The notes below the pieces were generated by a model that was not told the origin of the DNA, ran no database searches, and saw nothing but the letters and a program-made list of their open reading frames with translations. Below, piece after piece: positions 1 through 6,258 of a stretch of DNA of 27,463 nucleotides (positions are counted from its first letter, which is position 1; each line of letters opens with the position of its first letter). The position numbers and the translations under genes are program-made. The DNA comes from Sulfitobacter sp. (GTDB lineage Bacteria > Pseudomonadota > Alphaproteobacteria > Rhodobacterales > Rhodobacteraceae), in NCBI GenBank assembly GCA_024636405.1, contig JAGXHC010000185.1, forward strand, positions 1 to 27,463. Reading direction: 5' to 3'.

Positions 1-137
1 CCCGCAACCCGGACGCCGCCCGGACCAGCGTGCTGGCGCATCTGGATTTCGTCGAAGCTGCGCTGCGCGATCAGCAGAAGGCCAGTCACAACGAAGAAAT
101 CGCGCGACAGCGGCTCAAGCATGAGACCGGCACCTGA
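1..137 (+). CDS. C-terminal tail of an unidentified protein
   Basis: An open frame enters the window from the left (codons in phase with base 3) and stops at TGA 135-137. It gives 44 C-terminal residues, ending KHETGT. The tail is hydrophilic, rich in Ala, Arg, Gln and Glu, and would form a helix; no motif is visible and I do not recognise the family. Its codon choice (GCC, CTG, CGC, GAA) matches the neighbouring genes. It converges on atpF, and a hairpin with A and T tracts separates the two genes. Confidence 0.6.
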   Translation, partial: RNPDAARTSVLAHLDFVEAALRDQQKASHNEEIARQRLKHETGT

Positions 138-205
138 TCCGGGATTGCGCAAGAGTTTTGCAAGACTCTGGCTTGGTGGAACCCTGAAAGTTGAGACCCG
201 GATGC

Positions 206-238
206 AAAAAAGCCCCAACTTAAGGTCGGGGCTTTCTT
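206..238. terminator. Bidirectional intrinsic terminator between convergent genes
   Basis: AGCCCC at 211-216 pairs with GGGGCT at 228-233, and the stem extends inward through a few weaker pairs. An A tract (206-211) lies on one side and a T-rich stretch (232-238) on the other, so it can act in both directions. It lies between the partial plus-strand gene and the 3' end of atpF. Confidence 0.8.
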
Positions 239-259
239 CAAAGTTCGAGCGTCACCAGA

Positions 260-832
260 TCAGTGCAGTTTTGCATCGACCTGCATGATGGCGTCGTCAA
301 TAAGCTTGTTGCCTTCGGCGGCTGTCATCTGCTTTGCGATCACATCCCGCGCCGCGCCAATTGCGATCACAATTGCCTGGTCGCGCACTTCCTTGATCGC
401 AGCGGCCTGCGCCGATCCGATTTGATCCTGCGCTGCGGCCATGCGCCGCTTGAGCGATTTTGCGAGGTCCGCACGCGCCTGATCGGCGGCAACCTGTGCT
501 TCTTCCTTGGCGGCGCTGACGATGCGATCCGCCTGATCCTGAACTTCTTTCTGCTTGCGCTCATAGCTGGCCAGCAGTGTCTGTGCCTCTTCACGCAGCG
601 CACGCGCTTCTTCAAGTTCCGTGCGGATGCCCTCGGCCCGCTTGTCCAGCATGCCTGCGATCAGCGACGGCACCTTGTAATAAAACAGCACCGCGATGAA
701 CAGCAAGAACGCCAGCAGCACAACAAAGTCAGTATTGTGCAGCGAAAAGAACGCCTCACCGGCAGCAAATGCCGGAGACGCCACCGGGATGGTCAAAAGT
801 GCGGCAAGGGAAAGACGATAGGTTCTGTTCAT
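260..832 (-). CDS. atpF: ATP synthase F0 subunit b
   Basis: Subunit b of the F-type ATP synthase is a peripheral-stalk protein that anchors F1 to subunit a in the inner membrane. The 190-residue product starts MNRTYRLS. It has a signal-peptide-like N-terminus (hydrophobic residues 7-20, then SPAFAAGEA), one membrane helix at about residues 35-55, and a long charged helix rich in Ala, Glu, Arg and Gln, as in the family. The start is taken as ATG 832; a TTG just upstream (835) is in frame, but AAGGA is better spaced from the ATG. The gene lies 4 bases after atpF2, last in the operon I-a-c-b'-b, with a terminator after it. The presequence-like N-terminus is the one unusual trait. The two b-type genes mean that the stalk is a b/b' heterodimer, as in photosynthetic bacteria and their relatives. 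Confidence 0.93.
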   Translation of the reverse strand: MNRTYRLSLAALLTIPVASPAFAAGEAFFSLHNTDFVVLLAFLLFIAVLFYYKVPSLIAGMLDKRAEGIRTELEEARALREEAQTLLASYERKQKEVQDQADRIVSAAKEEAQVAADQARADLAKSLKRRMAAAQDQIGSAQAAAIKEVRDQAIVIAIGAARDVIAKQMTAAEGNKLIDDAIMQVDAKLH

Positions 833-836
833 CAAC

Positions 837-1397
837 TTATCCTTTCATCCGTGCGGAGACGGCAGCATCAACGGTCTTGGCGTCTGCCTTGCCCCCCAGT
901 GCCGCAACGATTTCCTTGGCGGTATCTTCGGCCACGACCTTGACGTTTTCCAACGCACTGGCGCGGATTTCGCCAATGGCTTTGTTCGACTCGGCTGTTT
1001 TGGCCGCTATTTCTGCATCGGCCTCGGCCATTGCTGCGTCCAGATCACCCTGCATCTCAGCCTTGGCATCCGCAACGATACGCTGCGCTTCGGCGCGGGC
1101 ATCAAGCAGTGCCTTGTCATAGGCGGCTTCGGCCCGTGTCGCACGCGCGCGCAGATCTTCGGCCGCAGCGATGTCATTGGTAATCGTGCCCTGCCGTTCG
1201 GCAAGCACGCCGCCGATACGCGGCAGAGCCACGCGCGACAGGATAAAATAAATCGCCAGCAGCGCCAGGACCAGCCAGAATATCTGGTTGCCCCACGTCG
1301 CAAAATCCAGCTGCGGCATGCCCGGTGCATCACCGGGAACTGCCATGTCCACGCCGATCGCATCGGCAAGTCCGTCGCTTGTTGTTTCAGTTGCCAT
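837..1397 (-). CDS. atpF2: ATP synthase F0 subunit b' (second b subunit)
   Basis: This is the second b-type stalk subunit (b', also called AtpX or AtpG), partner of the b subunit encoded next. The 186-residue product has an N-terminal tail of about 35 residues and then one membrane helix (about 38-58, containing [14 protein letters not shown]). [12 protein letters not shown] follows, a typical b/b' junction, and then a long alanine-rich coiled-coil helix to the C-terminus (ARMKG). GGGAGAGG upstream of the ATG is a strong ribosome binding site. It follows atpE after an 87-base spacer that holds a strong hairpin, and stops 4 bases before the atpF ATG, so translation is probably coupled. The N-terminal tail is longer than in single-b proteins, which is usual for b' in this group. 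Confidence 0.92.
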   Translation of the reverse strand: MATETTSDGLADAIGVDMAVPGDAPGMPQLDFATWGNQIFWLVLALLAIYFILSRVALPRIGGVLAERQGTITNDIAAAEDLRARATRAEAAYDKALLDARAEAQRIVADAKAEMQGDLDAAMAEADAEIAAKTAESNKAIGEIRASALENVKVVAEDTAKEIVAALGGKADAKTVDAAVSARMKG

Positions 1398-1431
1398 GTT
1401 GGCCTCTCCCAGGAAACGCTGCCGTTACTGC

Positions 1432-1458
1432 CGGGCAGATACGTCACGTATCCGCCCG
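1432..1458 (-). promoter_or_regulatory. Hairpin in the atpE-atpF2 spacer
   Basis: CGGGC (1432-1436) pairs with GCCCG (1454-1458) and GATACG (1438-1443) with CGTATC (1447-1452), around one A/C mismatch and a TCA loop. No T run follows on the minus strand, so it is more likely an mRNA processing or stability element, or a partial terminator, than a full terminator. It lies directly 3' of the c-subunit cistron. Confidence 0.6.
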
Positions 1459-1484
1459 CGCGTAAGGATGTCAGTTTCTAAGGT

Positions 1485-1709
1485 TCAGACAGCGAACATC
1501 AACAGCAGGGCAACGAGGAACGCAAAGATCCCAAGCGCTTCTGCAAAGGCGATGCCGATGAACAGGGTTGCCGTCTGGCCGGCTGCTGCCGACGGGTTGC
1601 GCAGAGCACCGGACAGGAAATTTCCTGCCACGTTGCCAACACCGATGGCCGCGGCCCCGGAACCAATTGCTGCCAGACCTGCGCCGATATGTGCGAGTTC
1701 GCCTTCCAT
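1485..1709 (-). CDS. atpE: ATP synthase F0 subunit c (proteolipid)
   Basis: Subunit c forms the rotating proton-translocating ring of F0. The 74-residue product has the expected hairpin of two membrane helices: helix 1 is rich in Gly and Ala (about 8-32), the polar loop carries the conserved R37-N38-P39, and helix 2 (about 48-72) carries the proton-binding Glu57 in IAFAEALG. I do not see the extra polar residues typical of sodium-binding rings, so protons are the likely ion. AGGAG precedes the ATG at good spacing. The gene has longer spacers than its neighbours on both sides (70 and 87 bases), each with a hairpin, which fits the need for about ten c subunits per complex. Confidence 0.96.
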   Translation of the reverse strand: MEGELAHIGAGLAAIGSGAAAIGVGNVAGNFLSGALRNPSAAAGQTATLFIGIAFAEALGIFAFLVALLLMFAV

Positions 1710-1743
1710 GAGAAATCTCCTATGCGTTGGAAGTTGAGAGTAT

Positions 1744-1760
1744 GGCGGGCGAAACCCACC
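1744..1760 (-). repeat. Hairpin in the atpB-atpE spacer, copy of a short extragenic palindrome
   Basis: Read on the minus strand this is GGTGGG-TTTCG-CCCGCC, a six-pair stem with one G-T wobble and a five-base loop. The 13-mer GTGGGTTTCGCCC recurs exactly in the hmgA-fahA spacer (20035-20047), and a relative lies before rpsP (11288-11303). I recall similar GTGGGTTTCGCCCACC-like hairpins scattered between genes in many Proteobacteria. Confidence 0.55.
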
Positions 1761-1779
1761 GTTGTTGGTTGTTCGTAGA

Positions 1780-2553
1780 TTAGTGGCCCGGATGCAGTGC
1801 GTCCTTGAGGTACACGCATGTCAGGATGGTAAAAACGTAGGCCTGGATGAAGGACACCAGAACCTCCAGCCCGTACATGGCGGTGATCGCGACCACCGAT
1901 ACGGGGCTGATCACAGCGATGGCGGCAAAACCGGCAAAAACCTTGATCACCGCATGACCGGCCATGACATTGCCCGCCAAACGAATGGAATGGCTGACCG
2001 GGCGCACAAAATAGCTGATCAGTTCGATCACGGCGAGAACCGGCCGCAACGCAAGCGGCGCAGAGGCAACCCAGAACAATCCGAGGAAAGCCGAACCGTT
2101 CTTGACGAAACCAAGGATCGTGACTGTCAGGAAAACGGCCATCGCCAGCAGCACCGTCACCGCGAAATGCGACGTAGGCGTAAAGGCGGTCGGCAGCAGC
2201 CCCAGGAAATTGGCGCAGACGATGAACATGAACAGCGTCATGATATAGGGGAAATACTTGACCCCTTCCTTGCCACAAATGTCTTCGACCATCTTGTAGA
2301 CAAAACCGTAAGCCAGCTCTGCCACGGACTGAAACCGTCCCGGCACGATGGAGCGCTTGGAACTGCCCAGAACGAGGATCACAAACACCGCCAGAACGGC
2401 AAGACCGGTCCAGACAGCGGCATTGGTAATGGTGTACCACGCCACGCCACCGTCCCCAAAGAACGGCTCAACCTTGAACTGGTCCATCGGATGAAAGACA
2501 AGCCCGCCTTCTTCGGCGCCGTTACCTGCTTCTGCGACTGCATCTGTTGCCAT
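1780..2553 (-). CDS. atpB: ATP synthase F0 subunit a
   Basis: Subunit a provides the two proton half-channels against the c ring. The 257-residue product starts [10 protein letters not shown]. It has about five to six membrane segments and the diagnostic stretch [17 protein letters not shown] (184-200), in which Arg191 is the essential arginine facing Glu57 of subunit c; ANFLGLLP (114-121) is also typical. The start is ATG 2553, one base after the atpI stop. An upstream in-frame extension would run through atpI and is rejected. The short acidic N-terminus and the C-terminus ending in HPGH fit alphaproteobacterial AtpB. Confidence 0.96.
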   Translation of the reverse strand: MATDAVAEAGNGAEEGGLVFHPMDQFKVEPFFGDGGVAWYTITNAAVWTGLAVLAVFVILVLGSSKRSIVPGRFQSVAELAYGFVYKMVEDICGKEGVKYFPYIMTLFMFIVCANFLGLLPTAFTPTSHFAVTVLLAMAVFLTVTILGFVKNGSAFLGLFWVASAPLALRPVLAVIELISYFVRPVSHSIRLAGNVMAGHAVIKVFAGFAAIAVISPVSVVAITAMYGLEVLVSFIQAYVFTILTCVYLKDALHPGH

Positions 2554-2554
2554 T

Positions 2555-2908
2555 TCAGGCCCCTTCGTCCTTGCCGCCCTCAGGCCGCGTGTTGTTCCCG
2601 GCCTCTTCGGCCATCTTACCGCTTTGCATTTCCCTTGCGGTGCGGAGCATCGTCTTGATCCCCGCCGCAAGGCCCAGCATAACGAAAAGCACCATGAAAA
2701 TGGGCAGGGTGCCAAACAGCAAATCCAACCCGTATCCGATGCCAAAACCGATCCCAAGACCGGCCACCAGTTCAATCACCATCCGCCAGGCCATATTCGC
2801 CTGAGAATAATGTTCATCCGCTCGGGGCTTTGGTGCGTCGCGCAGCTTCGCGGCTTTGATCTTGGCCTCAAGGGCGACCATTTGCCGCTGTTGCTCAGGA
2901 TCGGTCAC
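2555..2908 (-). CDS. atpI: ATP synthase protein I (AtpI)
   Basis: AtpI is the small accessory membrane protein encoded at the head of F0 operons; it is thought to help c-ring assembly or magnesium supply. The 117-residue product has a charged N-terminus (1-38), two membrane helices (about 40-60 and 66-87, with a glycine-rich [13 protein letters not shown] connection) and a charged, Gly/Glu-rich tail. The start is GTG 2908 with AAGGGA about nine bases upstream. It is first in the operon, and its stop is one base from the atpB start. The upstream region to 3127 must hold the operon promoter. Confidence 0.9.
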   Translation of the reverse strand: MTDPEQQRQMVALEAKIKAAKLRDAPKPRADEHYSQANMAWRMVIELVAGLGIGFGIGYGLDLLFGTLPIFMVLFVMLGLAAGIKTMLRTAREMQSGKMAEEAGNNTRPEGGKDEGA

Positions 2909-2934
2909 GCCAAAGTCCCTTCGGAATGTCTTGG

Positions 2935-2946
2935 CAGTAGCTACTG
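2935..2946. promoter_or_regulatory. Perfect 12-base palindrome upstream of atpI
   Basis: CAGTAGCTACTG is a perfect palindrome 26 bases upstream of the atpI start codon, in the 5' leader or promoter of the F0 operon. On the minus strand a TTGACT hexamer lies 17 bases before TAGCTA, but that -10 is poor, so no promoter is called here. Confidence 0.35.
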
Positions 2947-3079
2947 TTGTGAGGTGTCGGAGTCAACTGCCACGCGATTACCGATAAGCCATTGATAATA
3001 ATCAGATACCGGATACATAATATCCCACTTCTTGCCCGATCAAAGGGCGAAAACCATCAATTGCGGCCGTTAATGACAT

Positions 3080-3095
3080 TCAACCAAATGGTTGA
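3080..3095. promoter_or_regulatory. Palindromic operator of the ArsR-type regulator
   Basis: TCAACCAAATGGTTGA has seven-base arms around a two-base centre. It lies 32 bases upstream of the ATG at 3128, and a related half site (AATGGTTG) follows at 3117-3124. Palindromes of the type AACCAAATGGTT are, as I recall, common before ArsR genes of this subfamily and are taken as autoregulatory sites. Its position near the start of the divergent atp promoter region is probably incidental. Confidence 0.6.
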
Positions 3096-3127
3096 CGAAA
3101 CCTGCGCCGCTGGTTCAATGGTTGTCC

Positions 3128-3472
3128 ATGACACGCGATCTTGATCTGGTATTTTCGGCGCTGGCCGACCCCACGCGCCGCGCGATCCTTGCGATGCTGC
3201 TGGAGGACGACATGGCCGTGACGGATGTCGCACATCCGTTCACCATGTCGCTGGCGGCAATTTCAAAACATCTGGGAATTTTGACGGCTGCCGGGTTGAT
3301 CTCTCAGGAAAAGCGCGGGCGCGTCAAATGGTGCAAACTGGAACCCGGTGCACTGCGCGCCGGGTCCGTCTGGATGCAGGGGTTCGGACAGTTTGAGCCG
3401 ATCAATCTGGACGACTTTGAACGGTTTCTGGATCACGAACGCCTGATGAACGGCGGCACTATCGCAGGGTAA
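3128..3472 (+). CDS. ArsR-family winged-helix transcriptional regulator
   Basis: The 114-residue product is a helix-turn-helix repressor of the ArsR family. The N-terminus carries FSALADPTRRAILAML, the typical opening of the subfamily usually linked to SRPBCC/AHSA1 genes. It is followed by the recognition helix in MSLAAISKHLGILTAAGLI and the wing EKRGRVKWCKL. No metal-binding CxC motif is seen, so this is not a classic arsenic sensor. The start is set at ATG 3128: an in-frame TTG at 3092 lies inside the palindromic operator and would add 12 residues not typical of the family. No SRPBCC partner gene lies downstream; the next gene is convergent. Confidence 0.85.
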   Translation: MTRDLDLVFSALADPTRRAILAMLLEDDMAVTDVAHPFTMSLAAISKHLGILTAAGLISQEKRGRVKWCKLEPGALRAGSVWMQGFGQFEPINLDDFERFLDHERLMNGGTIAG

Positions 3473-3486
3473 GCGTCGCTGGGTAA

Positions 3487-3513
3487 GCCGCGCGCCGACC
3501 AGCGGCACGCGGC
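3487..3513. terminator. GC hairpin between convergent genes
   Basis: GCCGCG (3487-3492) and CCG (3495-3497) pair with CGG (3503-3505) and CGCGGC (3508-3513) across a 2x2 internal loop and an ACCAG loop. It lies between the stops of the arsR-type gene and the small minus-strand gene. There is no T tract, so it is a plausible but unproven transcription end. Confidence 0.45.
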
Positions 3514-3519
3514 ACAGCC

Positions 3520-3597
3520 TTAGATTACGCCGAACGCGAAACGCAGAATGACGAGGACGACAATTATCAGTCCGATGATGTAAATGATGTTCCGCAT
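3520..3597 (-). CDS. 25-residue single-helix membrane peptide
   Basis: A short frame encodes MRNIIYIIGLIIVVLVILRF followed by AFGVI. It has a one-Arg N-terminus and then a continuous hydrophobic helix rich in Ile, Leu and Val. AGGGAA lies about ten bases upstream of the ATG, which supports translation. Similar tiny MRNIIYIIG-type proteins are, as I recall, annotated in other Rhodobacterales. It follows the EamA gene on the same strand with a 34-base gap and may share its transcript. Function is unknown; it is too short for a domain call. Confidence 0.6.
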   Translation of the reverse strand: MRNIIYIIGLIIVVLVILRFAFGVI

Positions 3598-3631
3598 TTT
3601 GGTATTCCCTATCTCGCGTTTCATTTTCGGT

Positions 3632-4561
3632 TCAACGCGGGTCAGCGGCATAGGGTTCCATTGACGGTCGCAAAGCAGGGCCAGTATCGTCGCGCAGCAA
3701 CAGCCACAATGCCAGCACCGTAAGCGCCACACCCCCCAGCACCAGCCACCCCGGCGCACCATTGCCAAGCCCGATTTCCCAGATGATCACCCAACTTGGC
3801 GTGAGGTAGGTATAGGCCATCACCTTGGCGGACGGCAGGCGCAGTGCAGCGAACTGTAACAGCACGATCGTCACTGCAGTGGCAAAGATCGCGACATAAA
3901 ACAGCGCCACCCAGACCATCGCGGGCAAGTTGATCCAGTCGGTCGCGCGGATCTGGGGCCAGCCGTAAATACCCAACAGGATTGCGCCGGCAACAAGCGT
4001 GCCAAAGGTAAATATGACCGGGCTTTCACCGCGGTTCAGGCGGCGCACCATCGGGGTATAGATTGCATGGCTGATGCACCCCAGAAAATATATCGCCTCC
4101 CCCCGGCCCACATCGAACGCCAAAAGCGCACCCAGATCAGCGCGGAAAATGACCCACAGCGCGCCCGCACCGCCGATCCCCAGCCCCAGCGCCATGCGCG
4201 GTGTCAGCACCTGCCGCAACAACAACCAGGCAACACCGGCCACCAAAATCGGCACCAGCGTAAAGATCGCGGCGGCGCTGACCGGGGGTGCCGTCCTCAG
4301 CCCTTCGAACATCAGCACGAAATAGATCGCAAAAAGCCCGCCCAGCACGCCATAGCGCCACGGTGCGGCAAAACTTGCCCGCGTCGTGCCACCCGTCACC
4401 AGAACGACACCACCAACCAGCACCGCGCCCAGACAGAAACGCAACGCGGTAAAGGCCGTCGGGTCGATATCATTCGCCATCATCGACCCCAGCGAAAATG
4501 ACCCCGCCACAAGTGCAGAGAATGCCAGCATCGCCAGATGCCCCTGCGCCTGCGGGCTCAT
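3632..4561 (-). CDS. EamA/DMT-family transporter
   Basis: The 309-residue product has about ten predicted membrane helices arranged as two EamA repeats. The first carries the usual FTALRFCLGAVLV motif near residue 50, and the second ends in APGWLVLGGVALTVLALWLL. Members of the drug/metabolite transporter superfamily usually export amino acids or other metabolites; the substrate cannot be read from sequence. The ATG overlaps the stop of the LysR gene by four bases (ATGA), so the two are translationally coupled and the regulator probably controls this transporter. The family is sure, the substrate unknown. Confidence 0.88.
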   Translation of the reverse strand: MSPQAQGHLAMLAFSALVAGSFSLGSMMANDIDPTAFTALRFCLGAVLVGGVVLVTGGTTRASFAAPWRYGVLGGLFAIYFVLMFEGLRTAPPVSAAAIFTLVPILVAGVAWLLLRQVLTPRMALGLGIGGAGALWVIFRADLGALLAFDVGRGEAIYFLGCISHAIYTPMVRRLNRGESPVIFTFGTLVAGAILLGIYGWPQIRATDWINLPAMVWVALFYVAIFATAVTIVLLQFAALRLPSAKVMAYTYLTPSWVIIWEIGLGNGAPGWLVLGGVALTVLALWLLLRDDTGPALRPSMEPYAADPR

Positions 4562-5436
4562 TCGAACATCTCCCCGGTGCGCTCCTTGATGAACTTCAGC
4601 AATGCCTGTACCTTGGTGGTGCGGTGCAGATCGACATGCGTGACCAACCACAGCGGCGCTGTCCATTCCGGGCGCGGCGCGTGAATTTCCACCAGATCGG
4701 ACAATGTGCGCGCCCGTGCGGCATGCATGAATCCAATACCCGCCCCCGCAAGGACAGCCTGCTCCAGCGCCTGACTGTCCGTGCCGCGAAAGGTGATGTT
4801 GGCATCCGGTACATGGGCGCGCATCCATTGATAGTAAGGGGCACGGCTGTCGGCGCTGTCGTGCCCGACGAAACGGTGCGCACCGTACCCTGCCTCCGAC
4901 CCCGGCACGCCAAACCGCGCGACATAATCGCGCGAGGCAAAGGCGCCCATCTGCAATTCGATCAGCGGTTGCACCACATTATCAGGCTGGTCAGGCGCCA
5001 CACCCGCCCGGATCGCGACATGCGCCTCGCCATATTCCAGCCGAAACAGCCGATCACCGGTCAGATAACGCACCACGACATCGGGATGAACCTTCTGGAA
5101 TGCCGCCAGCACCGGGGCGACCGTCCCCGACAGCGATTTCAGCGACGTAACAACCAGATCGCCCGAAACCTGTGATCCGCGCCCCTTCATCCGGCCCGCC
5201 AGTTGGCTGAACTGGTCATCGGTCGCTCTGGCCACCTGCAAAAGGTCCAGACCCGCCTCTGTCGACGTGTACCCGCGCGCATGGCGCTGAAAAAGCTTCA
5301 CGCCCAGTCGCGTTTCAAGCGAATCGATGTGCCGGATCACAGTCGCGTGGTGCACACCAAGCACCTCTGCTGCGCCGCTCACGGTGCCCAATCGCGCGAC
5401 CTGAAACGCGGTGCGTATCTCATCCCAGTTATCCAA
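4558..5436 (-). CDS. LysR-family transcriptional regulator
   Basis: The product has the LysR layout: an N-terminal winged helix-turn-helix (GTVSGAAEVLGVHHATVIRH, in the first 50 residues) and a periplasmic-binding-like effector domain to the end. The start is set at TTG 5436 (DNWDEIRTAF follows, a typical beginning) because AGGAG sits seven bases upstream. An in-frame ATG at 5454 would add six residues, but the AGGAG would then lie inside the coding region. The length is 292 residues, close to the family norm. It is coupled to the EamA gene downstream and divergent from azoR across a short spacer. It therefore probably controls one or both; the effector is unknown. Confidence 0.88.
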   Translation of the reverse strand: MDNWDEIRTAFQVARLGTVSGAAEVLGVHHATVIRHIDSLETRLGVKLFQRHARGYTSTEAGLDLLQVARATDDQFSQLAGRMKGRGSQVSGDLVVTSLKSLSGTVAPVLAAFQKVHPDVVVRYLTGDRLFRLEYGEAHVAIRAGVAPDQPDNVVQPLIELQMGAFASRDYVARFGVPGSEAGYGAHRFVGHDSADSRAPYYQWMRAHVPDANITFRGTDSQALEQAVLAGAGIGFMHAARARTLSDLVEIHAPRPEWTAPLWLVTHVDLHRTTKVQALLKFIKERTGEMFE

Positions 5437-5551
5437 GGGAAAACTCCTGTGCATTCATGAACAGTCTCTGCGTTATTTTGGCCGTTGAGTTCGTAGATGC
5501 AAGAACCAATTTACGTCAGGCAAAGCAAATATTCTCGAAAGGAATGCACAA

Positions 5552-6136
5552 ATGCCTATCCTGCGTATCGACGCTTCGGCCAATACCGAAACTTCAGTCA
5601 CCCGCGCCCTGACGGATCATATCATCGCTACCCTCGGTGACAGCGACGTCACCGTTCGCGACCTCGCGCTTGACCCGCTGCCGCAGATTACCCACACATG
5701 GGCTGTGGCCCGCACAACACCCGAAAACGACCGCAACCCGGCGCACATCGAAGCGCTGAAGCAATCGGACGCGCTGGTGGCCGAAGTGATGGCCGCCGAC
5801 ACCATCGTGATCGGCGCACCGGTCTACAACTTCTCCATTCCCGCCGCACTCAAAGCGTGGATTGACCTGATCGCCCGCGTCGGCGTGACCTTCCGGTACA
5901 CCGAAACAGGCCCCGTCGGCCTTGTGACCGGAAAACGTGTGATCGTGGCCCTCGCATCAGGCGGCACACCCATCGGGTCCGACATGGATTTCAACAGCGG
6001 CTATCTGCGTTTCGTGCTGGGCTTTATGGGCATGAAAGACGTGACATTCATCGCCGCAGATGCGTTGGCAAAAGACGCTGAAGGCACAATCAAACGGGCG
6101 CATGCCGCCATTGACGGATTGCGCGCCGCTGCATAA
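5552..6136 (+). CDS. azoR: FMN-dependent NADH:quinone oxidoreductase / azoreductase
   Basis: The 194-residue product is a flavodoxin-fold quinone/azo reductase: it uses NADH and bound FMN for two-electron reduction of quinones (azo compounds in the laboratory). The length fits AzoR. The N-terminus has the phosphate-binding segment after beta-1 (ILRIDASANTETSVTRAL), and the flavin-contacting stretch APVYNFSIPAALKAWID (89-105) is diagnostic. ASGGTPIGSDMDF near residue 137 matches the second flavin loop. AAAGGA precedes the ATG. Divergent from the LysR gene, it is a natural target of that regulator. A hairpin follows the stop. Confidence 0.92.
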   Translation: MPILRIDASANTETSVTRALTDHIIATLGDSDVTVRDLALDPLPQITHTWAVARTTPENDRNPAHIEALKQSDALVAEVMAADTIVIGAPVYNFSIPAALKAWIDLIARVGVTFRYTETGPVGLVTGKRVIVALASGGTPIGSDMDFNSGYLRFVLGFMGMKDVTFIAADALAKDAEGTIKRAHAAIDGLRAAA

Positions 6137-6143
6137 CGCCCTC

Positions 6144-6171
6144 ACGCGGGTGCCCTGACGCCGGGGCATCC
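6144..6171 (+). terminator. Hairpin downstream of azoR
   Basis: GCGGGTGCCC (6144-6153) pairs with GGGCATCCGC (6162-6171) over ten positions with one G-T wobble and an eight-base loop. AAATTGT follows rather than a T run, so termination strength is uncertain. Confidence 0.5.
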
Positions 6172-6258
6172 GCAAATTGTGGTCCGCCCGCCGGAACCGG
6201 CACGATCCCTGCCTCGTTCAGATACGAGCGCCCCGTGCGCCAGATTTGGGAATCGATT

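Noticed and set aside
3092..3127. Upstream TTG start for the ArsR-type regulator
   Set aside because: The codon lies inside the palindromic operator and would add 12 atypical residues. ATG 3128 gives the normal family length.
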